This document shows positions 43,301 through 55,600 of a stretch of 64,000 nucleotides of DNA, piece by piece. The position numbers were made by a program, and so were the translations under genes. Source of the DNA: Anseranas semipalmata (taxonomy: Eukaryota > Chordata > Aves > Anseriformes > Anseranatidae); assembly GCA_013399115.1 (NCBI GenBank), contig VXAA01002214.1:375593-439592 (forward strand). Reading direction: 5' to 3'. The first letter of the stretch is position 1, and each line of letters opens with the position of its first letter. The notes under the pieces were generated by a model that worked only from the letters and a program-made list of their open reading frames with translations, ran no database searches and was not told the origin of the DNA.

Positions 43301-46300
43301 AATGCATGCATAGAGGTACACCATAACCTATGATAGTTTCCATCAAGAATTCTTTGAACCATCTTTAACCTACTTTGAGCTAAATGCTACTTGTTGATTC
43401 ATATATTGACTCTTTGTTCAAGGTGAATGCAGGCATCAAGACTGTGTAACTAATTGTAATTTCTGATAGAAAGATTCATATTGCTACATACCTTATAAAT
43501 AACATTTTTCAAACAGCTGATTAAGTGATTTTGCATAACCTCCAGTCTTAGTTGATTATACCATATATTTTTTGGTACTATTAATACATTCTCCAATAAC
43601 GATGAATGTCAGATGTTTCTGTTTCAGTATTCCTTTGATATTAGGTATTAGATATCCCCTTGATGTTAAATATGTTAGAGAAGTAGTTGAGTTCATAGTT
43701 GAATTCAACTGACTTGTCATACAAACAAGGCCTAAAATCAAATGGACAGACTGGCAGCATCATAACAGTAGTGCACCTGCCGTCAGTCCTTACTTCACCG
43801 TGATATAGGGATTTAAGGATAGGAATTGGTAGTGAAATAAGCATTTTGTGTAAGGAAGTTTTACAGGGAGGCATAAGAAGCTGGTATCTTTGCAGGGAGG
43901 GAGAGCAGCTGTGAAATGGTAGGACTGATAAAATTTCTATACAATTGAAAATGGGTGTTAAATATTAATAAATGCAAGAACAACTAGAAGGTTAAGTGAG
44001 ATTGTCTTCAGCTGTCATAGTTCAGGATAGGTAGGACGCTGGCAGTCAGCAGCAAGGTACGGGAAATAAGGCCAAGAAAGAAACTTTCTCAGCAGTCCTG
44101 TGGAAGTGTGCTGTAACTCCTGAGTTTTTGGCTCCTGAGCATCTAGATAAGGAGTGCCTTGGAGGATGCTGCAATCCCCGACCCCTTCCTTTCCACCGAA
44201 ATAAAAGCGTAGGGGTTTCACTGTTGTGCACACTGAAATCTTGCCCTGATGAGATTTGTGGAGTGGCCTGAAGCACATTTGGACTCAGGAGTCTGAAAAT
44301 CTGGTGTCCCCCAGTCTAGACATAACTAGTTAGACCTGCTGGTAATTAAAGTGCTGATATTCTTCAGGTTTATCATAGCATATGGAGAGTTGTCAGCATA
44401 AAACTTACTTATACATTCTCCCAAATGATAGTGTTGATATAAGGAATATTACCTTGAGTAGAAGCATGAATGTCTCCAAAGATTTTGCCTGAATCTCTGG
44501 TTCTGAAAATAGCAGGTTTCTACCTTCAAAGACACAGTAATGAGCTATACACATAGCAAAATATTTGCAAGCCTTCTCTCTGGGTTCATTCTCACTTTTG
44601 ATTTGTTACAATTTGAAAGGGTGTGAGAGTTGAGGTTTTCTTTGTAAACTGTGTACCATAATTTTTTTATAAGACTCAATTATGCTTCTGTGTAGCTTCA
44701 TGCAATGATGAGAAACTGTAATTTATTTCTTTAAAGCATTCTTTGGGTGGAGATGAGGGAGGAAACACCTGTAAAACAAGAACAATAGATGTCTGATGCA
44801 CAGGAAGCTATCCTCTAGGCACCCACCAGGCGGGGAGTGAGAAACGTGTTTATTTTAAGTTTATTTCATGTACAACTCAGATAAATGAATCATGGGACAA
44901 TATTACACAGTCTTTTGACCCTGGAAAAAAAGCCCAAGACCATAAGCACTACAGTGCATCACTTCCAGGAACTGATCTAGATCTGCACAAATAAGAATTT
45001 TACTTCTTGACTTAAGATTTGAGATGCAGACAGTAATTTTCTTGGGAGTTGAGGGGAAAAGAAAAATTACTATGTAGTTGATCTGTCCTTAACCCAATTA
45101 TAATTGCAATGTAGCTAAATCTATACCAAATTAAATAAAATTAACATGGTACAAACATGAAGAAAAAAGTAATGTGGTTGCACTGTTATTAAATGAGAAG
45201 TATTTTCATGAATGGATAATAGCATTGTGTCTTGTAACTGTGCTTCGACGCGTTTTACAAGTCAGAATAAACTTGAGCAAATGTTCAGAGACAACTGGAG
45301 GAAAACTAAGTCCCTATGCTAAAATATTGAAATGGTGGGAAATAATTATGCTGAAGTATCATTCGATGGTTTTGTTAATGCAGGAGAGACAAGAGAGTCT
45401 CAGCACTATTTATATTTCACATTTCTTCATAACCAGTAATAGACAATGAGATAAAAGTAGAATCAGTGTAGGACGATTGCAAAAAAGCCAGTAATGCCCC
45501 TTGAGGCTTATTTATACAGAAGGACTTTTTGCCATTTCAAGGATAAATGGTACAGCTAATCTGCTAGTCACTGGAGCAAGAACTGCTGACTGCTGCCAAA
45601 AAGCTGCTGGTTCAGCATGACCAAAATAGGAAATTATGGAAATGATCAAAAAGGCCAACCCATGCAGACTGGACAACAACAGAAAGCACAAACCAAATAT
45701 GGAACTTACTATCACTGGTGTTGAAGTTTAAATGAAGCTGAAGTGAATCCATTCTTTCTCAGTTTCCATAAAAAGGAAGTTTCACGACAGAAGATTAATT
45801 TTCAAGACTTTCATCTTCCATATAAATTCATGATGTCTTACAGAAGGCTCAGAATTCAACAAATTGAACAGTCGCTTTTCTCCTCTTTACTACTATTAAT
45901 TCCCTGTTATATACATTTCCATTAAGTAGAGAAGTGCTGGTATATGATTGTGTAACCATGAAAGCATGTGGGGGTATGTGTGTTAAGAATTGCAAGCTAT
46001 GTGAAGAGTTTCAGACTAAATATTACTTGTCTGTATCATATCATGCACTGCAGTTAGATTATTTACACTATTTTGATAAATAGGTGTTTGGGAGCTATTA
46101 AGGTAGTAATTGTGCCAGACCTCTCAAATGTAAGGGCTGTTACACAAAGCCATTGATAATTACCAGCTGCTACATAAAGCAGTCGGTAACTACATTGTTG
46201 TTACTATAGTAGGCAATTGAGAAGAATTAAGTCCTTGAAATACAGGCTAATGTATCAAACTGATTGTTTTATATACTTCCCTTTTTCCCTCCAAGATATT

Positions 46301-49300
46301 AAAATAGAAGTCAGCTTACAAGGATTTTGTGAGGTGATTTGTTTTTATATGGTTCTTTTCGCACCTGTAGCGGGGCAGGGAGGTAAGACTATTGCATATT
46401 AACCACAGGGGTGATAAAACAGAACTAATTCTTAAAATCATTTCCCTTTTATTTTCTTTTTATTTGCTAGGTGGTTGTGGATACGGCACAAATTGAAAAC
46501 AAAGAAGCCTATGCTCCTCAGATAAGTTTAGAAGGATCCAGAATTGTGGTGCAAGTTCCATCAACTTGGTAAATAAAATTACTGTATTGCAGATTGTACT
46601 AGTAGGTCTGACTGTTGAAATATATAGGAAGAAATACAGTGCAGTACAAATGGAACAGGGAATACTATGTAATCTTCCTTAAATTCCTTTATCTGGTACT
46701 GATTGAATACCACTATTTGTCAAAGATTGACCGACAGCTGTGCTTTAGCTGTCTTTGTACTAGTGCTCCCTCTGTTGGAGGCAGTAGAAGGGAGGCAAGG
46801 CTGGTGCACTAAAAAATACTTCTAAAGAAAAGAATGTAAAAGCTAGATGGTGAAAGAGAAAGTTAAATATAAATCCAGAAATATTCCTGTTATGCTTCTC
46901 CCTGGCAGGTCCCCACAGCTGTTGCCACAGGAAGGTCAGGCATTAGATGAGACTCACACAAGAGCTTCAGCTCTTTCTTAGCTGAGCTATTCTTTAAGTG
47001 GTGTTGTGAACCGCAGAACTCTGGTTCAAGAGACGCTGTCCCTAGTGGCTTAAATAACTGTCTAGGAAAGCATATTAGTATTAATCCTCATTCTCACGTG
47101 AGAACTTCTCTTTTGAAACAATATTTTGGAATTAGAACACTTCCTTTGTTTCTTCAGTGTACTCGGCGTTACGAACTTTGGTGCAACACAACTCATTCGT
47201 GTGAATCCTTAGTGAGATAGCCTGTCACTTATGGTACCAATGGTATGTCCAGACGTACAAGTCAGCCCGTAGTCTGTTTATCCAAATTCATCTTTAATTC
47301 CTCTATAAAGTATAAACTGGCACTTCTGTTCTCTTTATATAAAGTGCTCTATTGTGAAAGAGCTAAAAAACTGCAGAGTGCTCTGAGCCAAGGTTTGTGT
47401 GCTCTGGAAGAGCTCCGTCTACTGACACACAGTGAGAGTGCCTGTTTACTCATCTCTGCTGGCGGGGCTCATTAAATATTTGACAAATGTGCCAATACTT
47501 AAGATTTAAGTTACTCTGATTTCACCTCAAATGAAGTCCTAATTCTGTGGCATTACTGAAGAAATTTCAGTAATCCCGCATCTTCAGAGTTCAGTAAAAT
47601 CTTCCACAGGCTGCTGGATATGCTGAATCATTTTCACACTGAGTGTGTCAGGCTGGGTGTTTCTTAGCATTGGACTCCTAGTCTGCACCCAAGATGTAAA
47701 TCTTGTGTGCTAGCATTTTTGTCAGGTTTGTTGAGTGCTCTCGCTATATTCTTTAAAATGGGCTTTTGTGTATTTGTTAGTTCTTACCTCTGTGCTTGAA
47801 TTTTGCTTGCTCAGCTAAAGAGATGATCGTTAATCTTGATTTTAAAATAAATGATAAAACTCTCACTTACAATTAGGTTAGTTGTATGTTCAGCAATTAA
47901 AAAGAGAAACTGAGGCTGCAGGTGCAGTCCTTAGGAACCCTTGGGCATTCATACATTATACTGTCCTACTAGTTGTACCTTTGTAGGAGCAATAGTAGTA
48001 TATTAATTAACCTTTTATTATCTGACTAGTATAGTAAAATTGTTTAATGTGGAATTCAAAGTTTTTATTTTTAAAAGTTAATCTTGATGATTACAGGTGT
48101 TTAAAAGAAGATCCAGCAACGATGTCTTTGCTACAGAGGAGTCTGGATCCAGAGAAGACTTTGGGACTAGTAGATGTGCTCTATACTGCTGTGTTTGACA
48201 TACACAGGTGGAAGGAGGGAAGGTACATCTCCTCTTTAGCCTCATACTTTCTTCTCCCAGTTTAAACAAAGATGTCATTGTTGAAAAAACTGTACTGTAG
48301 AATTTGATAGCACTAGTTCATCAGAAAGGGAAATCAGTAGTCAAACTCAAAGCAAGAAACTGGTACTCTATATAGGTACCTTGTACCTATATACATACAG
48401 AGATGTTTTTTTAAAACAAAACAGCAACATATCCATGTATACAAAAGTATTTCTCTCTTGCATAAAAAAAATTGATTTATATTAAAGAAATATCTCCATT
48501 TAGGTCTTGAAGCACAATTAAAATTTCTTAAGGAAAGGAGAGTAGTGAATGCTATTGTAAATGTTAGTAATAGTTTGAACTGTTACCATAGGAAGTAGCT
48601 GATGAATTTAGCAATCTGACAGAGAACTTTGGTTTTATTTCTTCCACTTTCTATTACCCAAATACACACGTTCCTCCAAAATAAAAACTTAGTTAAATTT
48701 CTTTAGATATCCAATGGGATGTTAGGATAAATGAAATTTATTAGGTGGTTTGATAAATGTTTTTGTTGATGCAGGGAGCAAGCTTTGCCTTGTATTCAGA
48801 TCCAGTTACAGCGTGAAATTTCAGACTTTGGGAGTCAAGTTGACATGCCATCTGGAAATGGAAGCAAATCTTCAGGTGGTCTACAAAAGACGTTCTCAAA
48901 ACTGACTTCACGGTTTACAAAAAAAACTTCCTGCACCAGTACAAGTAATACTGGAAGTTATTCGATCCCCAATACACCTTCCAAAAATGTCTTCATAAGT
49001 TCCAACTCAGAGGAGAAGGCTAAAATGCCCACTAACATAGATGCACGGTTACAAAGCATTTTGAACATTGGTAACTTTCCTAGGACCACAGATTCACTGC
49101 AGTCAATTCAGAGCACAAATAATCAAATAGTGAATGGGTTTCTAGTTGAAAGACGGGACAACTTCTTCAAACCAGATGAGGGCAAGGATGACAAAGGTAT
49201 GAATTTACCAACTGACCAAGAAATGCAGGATGTTATAGATTTCTTGTCTGGTTTTAACATGGGCAAATCCCAGCAGACTTCTCCAATGGTGAAAAGAAGG

Positions 49301-52300
49301 AACTCTGTTGCATCCTCTACAGGAGCAGAACAAAAATCAGGAACAGTACAACAGCAGCCGCAATCTGTCTCTCACACACCACTGCATCCTTCTCAGCAAG
49401 GCTTATCCCAACAACAACAGTCACAAAAGCAGCAGCAGCAAATGCAGTATTACCAACATTTGCTTCAACCTATCGGACCACAGCAACGTGTACCTGCCAA
49501 ATGGCTGACTAATTCTTCACAGCAGCCAGCCCAAGCTGTTGGAGCTGGATTGTCTCATATAAACCAGTGGAACAATCCTGGTTTTTCAGATTTAAGCTCT
49601 GATTTATACAGTTTGGGTCTTGTGAGCAGCTATATGGACAATGTGATGTCAGAGATGTTAGGACAGAAACCACAAGGACCTAGAAACAATACATGGCCGA
49701 ATCGTGACCAAAATGATGGAGTGTTTGGGATGTTCGGAGAAATTCTGCCTTTTGATCCTGCAGGTGTGTGTCTTTTTCCTTTATTACTTTTTATAAGGAT
49801 CCTTTTACAAAGAAAAGAATGCTGTTAAATATTGCTAGAAATAATTATTTCCTAGTGCTATTTACCAGATGCTAAGGTGCTTAAAATGACAAGTAGGTAT
49901 TTATGTGTATGCCGTTTTTTGATGTAAGGTGAACTAACGTATAAAAAAATAAGTAAAAAATAACAGCAACTTTAATCTATAAAAAAGAATGAGAACAAAT
50001 TCCTTGTTTCTTATCCCAGTAGTAGTCCTGACCTTTCCTATAGGGATCACATCAAAGTATTGAAACGGTTCTTAGAGATAATGTTCTTCCTATTATTAAT
50101 TTTAAAAGTTGTTTAAAAGCATTTTGAATTGATGTATTTTACCTCCCCCTCAAAATTATTTTTCCTGCTCTTTACCAGTCTTGCACTCTGCAGATAGTTG
50201 GATTGCATCTTTCCCATATCCCTGCATTTCACCTTCATTCCTATGCAGTTTCATAGGAATCATAGTGGTTCCTGCTCTCCAGCTGTTACTGCAGTGAAAA
50301 GCTTGGACGTTGAAGGATTAGAGACTAAAGAACAAGTGCCATGTGGTTTGCCATATGTATTTGAACCACCAATAAATTGTCAATTTATAGGGATTATTGT
50401 CAAAGGCAAAGTGAGGTAACATTTTATAGCCATCGGCAAATAGCCTAAAGGCTATGAAATTGATTGTAGAGTCTGCATCTAAGAGGCGATTAATGAATTG
50501 TTTTGGTACTACTAAGATCAACAGACCAATCTATTCTCTCATAAATATAATTTCTGTTGGCCTGGAACATAGCTACAGGAACTTTGTAGTATGCATTTAT
50601 TGAAAGTGCCTGGAGGGAGGCAGCACTAGAACTAACAGGAGAACATTTTATCAAACCACAAATCCTTTTCCTGCAGTCATCTGTGTATGTGCGTGATTAA
50701 AAATCTTCCAACCAAATAGATTGGAAAAATAACCTTTCTTCATGTAATGTGCCAGGTTAAGCTGTGATGTTGGAGTTTTCAATCTAAGCTTTATCTAGTG
50801 TAGTACAGAAAGATTTAAAATACACACACACACACTTTTCATTTTCGAACATTCTTAGGACTTGTACTTAGAGTCTGAAAATGATGACTTCAGATGAAAA
50901 TCTGCTAATGAACAATTGATAAAATTGGTGGTTTTTCATGGTCAAAGGCTTAAGTAGCTACGAAAAATGTATTCTGCAGTACTTTTATAATCTCTAGGAA
51001 CTTAATGCTGTATTAGTAGAAGGTTGATACATCCACAGTGGTTTTTTTTTTTTTCAATTATTTTCACAGGTGAACCTATCTCATAAAAAGCTGTTTGTCT
51101 GATATGTTTTACAGAGGTAAAAATCAACACTAGTTGCTATTTTGAATATAACAGTAATTTAACACCTAATGCTATCCACAGGAAAAAATTCTGCATGCCC
51201 TTCAGAACCAATCCTTAGATCTGAGGACATAAAAGTATTTCTCAAAGAAAACAAGTATTAGTGGGAACATTTTGTTTCTGTACAGCTGTCAGGTAGCTCT
51301 CTCCCTTGTTTATATAATAAAGGATGTGTAGAAACAAAGTTATCTTCTTTGTTGTAGTTTTAATTTACATGCAAGAAAACATTGCAGTGCTCTTCTTTTC
51401 TAAATATGCTAAATGAAAATGAAGAAACTTTTCTTCAAATGCTTAACTGAATGTAGAGAAGCAATCACATGAAAGATACCTTGATTTCTGTTTTCCAAGT
51501 TGTACACACTTGTTGGACGTTCTTCAGTCTTCACTCTTTAAAACTGAGACAAGCAAGCCAGCAGCTCTGTGCTTCATGTTGCAACTATTATGCATGTAGT
51601 CTAGAAATTTTCCATAAACTCAGTCCAACTGTAAAGCCTTGGCAATTCAATTATGCTGTCTCCTAACAGCATTTTTTAATACATGCATTATTTGTTCTGA
51701 TTTATTGGGCATTTAAAACACTTCTGGATTAAGGCTTTTGCTGTGTCTGCCCAAGATATTGCATACTGCTTATTAGAGATATTTGGGAAATGTAAAGCAT
51801 TTTAAGACTTGAAGAATTTTTATTTTAAGGATTACTGCTTTTTTCAGTATCAATCAATTTATCAATCTTATCATGAAATACCTTGCAGTTCAGGATCAGA
51901 ATGTTTTCAAAATGGCTGTGTAGTCTTTGTAGGAAGTAGGCGGCTTCTGGTCTGTATGTTCTAATGAGACCAATCTGAGCTTCTGATTTCTTGAGAAGCA
52001 AGCAGAATCACAGCATGGCTGGAAATCATGTTGCTATCCCAAATCAACTATAATAATTCAAATGTTCTTTTTCTCTGTGATTGGATAAACATACGGTCTT
52101 CAATTCTGTCAGTGTCTGCTGATGGGATATTGGACCTTTCAGCGTATAGACATGATCTTAGTCACAAATACGCCTCCCCTGAGAGGATGCTAGGGACAGG
52201 TGTATTTCCACCTGAGAATTATTATCCACCATGTACGATGGTACGTATCTACTTCTAATAATATTAGTGTTCTTCACTGCTCCATCAAGAGGTATCAATT

Positions 52301-52620
52301 GTCTAGAACTTATTATCAGTGAGGGAACTTGTTTTCTGTTGGGGAATGGTCAAGTCTAGAGGATTAAATGAAGGAGATAAGTGAAGTAGAAATAGCTGAA
52401 TGTCAGCAACTGACTTCTTGACTTCTTTTATTCAGTTGGGTCCGATCCAGAATTTGCCCGCTATGTTGCTGGGGTCAACCAGGCTATGCAACAAAAAAGG
52501 CAAGCACAGCATGTCCGTCGTCCAAGCAACACACGTAGCAACTGGCCTCTTCCTGATGATCCTCACAAAACCTGGCCCTTTCCTGAGTATTTCACAGAAA
52601 GGTAAGAGATTGGACAAAGC

Positions 52621-52665
<45 letters not shown>

Positions 52666-55600
52666 GTATTTGGGTCTGTTTTACACTCCAGCTTGGCAGA
52701 ACATGGGACAACAAGGTGTTTCTTTCTGATTGCTGCTACATCTATAAAAGCTGCAGCTAATTATTGGAAGAGTGAGAAATCTGAGCACTTCCTGCATTGA
52801 TACTGAAGTATTGACATTTGTTTGTGTTCTTCAGAGTAGAATGTGTACTGAGTTTGACTCAGAGGAAATAAGGACTTTATTACACAGATTCCTTCAAAAT
52901 GTTCTTATTCAGTATTTTGAAAACCTTTAAGATGTAGTTTTGATGAGGAGTGATGCTACGGAAGTTGCAGCACCTGACTGAGTTCAGCTTTCCAGATTTT
53001 AGCCAGTATCTTTCAGCAAGTATGTTAGCAGCACTTGATCTCTTCCAAGTCATAACAATTTATTACAATGAAAGTGTTTCAAGATCCTCTGTCCATTTGT
53101 CCATATCATTATAGCTGTGAGCCTAAGGCTTGTTTAAAACCAGTAGAACAAGTATGCATTCTAGCTCAGTTTTGCAGTGAAAGAACTGAGTGCTTAGTGA
53201 CTGCAAACCCAGTAATCATTTGTTTTTCTTTCCTGGCCAGGAGAGGCTGTGGCAATTTTAATTTATATAATTATTTTAGTAGAATATATAAAGTGACTGT
53301 AACAGATAAAGCAGTGATGTGATCATTCAGAAGCAAATATGTGAAAGTATTTATGTTCTACATTTTACAAAATAATGAAATTTCTTTGTGCCCCGAGGTG
53401 TCATCTGTCACAGAGATTCAGCACAACTAACTAGGGCATACAGTCTGGACCAGGCACTATAAATACAAGGACTAATACAATCTTTTGTCTTACAGTGATG
53501 TGACAAACAGCTGGTCTGGTACACAAGGAGACTCTGCCAGCTCAAGTGACGAGACCTCTTCAGCCAATGGAGACAGCTTGTTCTCCATGTTCTCAGGGCC
53601 AGACCTTGTTGCTGCTGTAAAGCAGAGAAGGTTAGCAAAATGAACAGAAATACGTATCACTTCGTAAGATTTGTGTGTTTTGATAATTTGAGTAGCCACA
53701 CAAAGGATTTAACTCCTGACAATTAGATGAAGTCATACGAATGTCAGTTTGTGTACTACACTGATGATACAGATCACTGTATAGTGTGTCTGGTCTTAAT
53801 GGTAGGGATTCACAAATTGAGGTGTTAGCAGCTAAATCTTTATACAAATAAGCATCTGTGCAAATAGCCAGTTGTTGGCTGAAATTCAGTATGTCTAGAA
53901 AGATCTGACACTTTCCCTTTTCTAAGATGATCTATTTTGGATGACACTTCTTTCTAAAGTGCTTTTGAATTGTTTTCTAAACTGTACTTCACTGTAGCAT
54001 TGTCATGCCCCTAACATCATGCATTTTGATGCCAGCAAGTTCCTATTCCCTGGATTCTACTGCAACTTTGTGGCACTCAAGTAGTTCTGCTGATAATGTT
54101 GTATAGACTTTTGTCTCACATTGCCCACCACTGCCATTTTAGTAGTTTTAAATACCTGAATACCTATGTATTTAGTCCTTTCTTTCTGATCATACAGAGG
54201 GAGCTTAATTGCATTTATAAGCTGAGTAACTTAAAAACTAAGCCAGGATTTTCAACTATGAATAATCCACTTAAATGTAGTAGTATGAATTACAACATAA
54301 TTACTGACAGCTCTTTTAAAGGGCTGGAAGCTCTGTCTTTGGAACCTCAGTAATTTCATACTAGAGGTTAGTTAAGAGGATAATAAAAGGCACAAGATGA
54401 AACATGAATTCCAACCCAATTCCAGTCTGGAACCCAACTCTGAAATTATTTTTCAAAACCTGTTCTAAAAATAAAATAAACTAATTCTATCACCAAATAC
54501 TTTGTTGTTAGATCACAGAATAACTCAGAGTTGATGCATTTAGATACAAGACCTGTCTGCTTTTTGTTGACAGGAAAAAGTCAGTGGATGTGCTGACAGT
54601 TTTTCTGCAGATTATACCTGGATAGCTATTTTTATATGCATTGGAGTAAAGGAAGATAATGAAACTAAGGCAAACAGGTTGAAAGGAATTGACTAAAACA
54701 GGAGGTGTTTCCTGAATTTTTACCCTTACAAAGACTTTATACAGAGGGGAAAGAAACTGAGCTTCAATAAATGCTGGACTGAAATTAATGGAAGACAGCT
54801 ATCTTATAAGCAGTCACAACAAAAGACTAGCCCATCATCCTCTTTCACCTCTACAAAAACATGTACATGTTGCTGAAGCTGTAGCTCCACTGTCAAGCCT
54901 CTGACAGTATTCAGTAATGAATTTCTTGCTGCAATAGCTTGTACTTTTACCTGTACTGAGGAAAAACACATGAAACGATGAAATATCAGTATACATTCTA
55001 GGCTGTCAAATATGACAGACTGAAACTACAGAACGGTATATGTCAGTGGCAGATTAATGCAAGTGACTCATTTAAAAAAAAAAAGTAAATGTCACTCTTT
55101 TTTTGGGCAGAAAACACAGTAGTGGCGAGCAGGAACCTAGTACGCTACCATCACCACCTCTTCTTTCTGCGGCAGATGACCGTAATCAGGTAAGCAGAAA
55201 ATAGCTTTGTTTAGTCATTTTTCCCAAATGTGCATGTTGGGGTGGTTTTCACTAGGAAAACAACTAGAATAGCATCTGTACCTCCAGACTGCTTACCTCA
55301 GCTAAAACCCAAACCATTCCCACTCAAGTAGTACTAGATGTTTTTATCAAAGTTACCAAATTTAAATATTAAAATTGGAAATCGTTTAACTTTTCCCTTG
55401 TAGCAGAAACTATCACAATAGCAAAAACAAAGATTTCAAATTAAGCTAAGAGGTAACGCAGGCAACTTAAATTGCCTGTGCAGAGAAAACTAAAGTATCA
55501 CCAGTATCACCTGTCTAACTAGAAATTTTGACTTATGGCAGGGCTACTATTAGTCAACCAAGTGTGCTGAAGTAAATAGTTTTTTCAAGAGGCAAATATT

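Larger units (their letters stand above)
42553..46470 (+). other. GARRE1: GARRE1 intron 6
   Basis: About 3.9 kb of intron opens with an A-rich low-complexity tract (42578-42611), 25 nt after the donor, and carries a degenerate 28-bp repeat near its 3' end (46136-46193). No gene or recognisable transposon is seen. Confidence 0.85.

Noticed and set aside
49308..49508. 66-codon frame overlapping GARRE1 exon 9 in another frame
   Set aside because: It is explained by the Gln/Ser-rich codons of the main frame read out of phase. The main frame is clearly the conserved one.
51998..52024. Sequence resembling a CR1 end (AGAATCACAGCATGGCTGG)
   Set aside because: Only about 20 bases are similar and the continuation does not follow CR1 wording, so it is too short to call.
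52624..52740. Poly-T tract as the tail of a minus-strand processed pseudogene
   Set aside because: The adjacent sequence has no poly-A signal at the right distance, no recognisable coding match and only a 6-bp possible target-site duplication.
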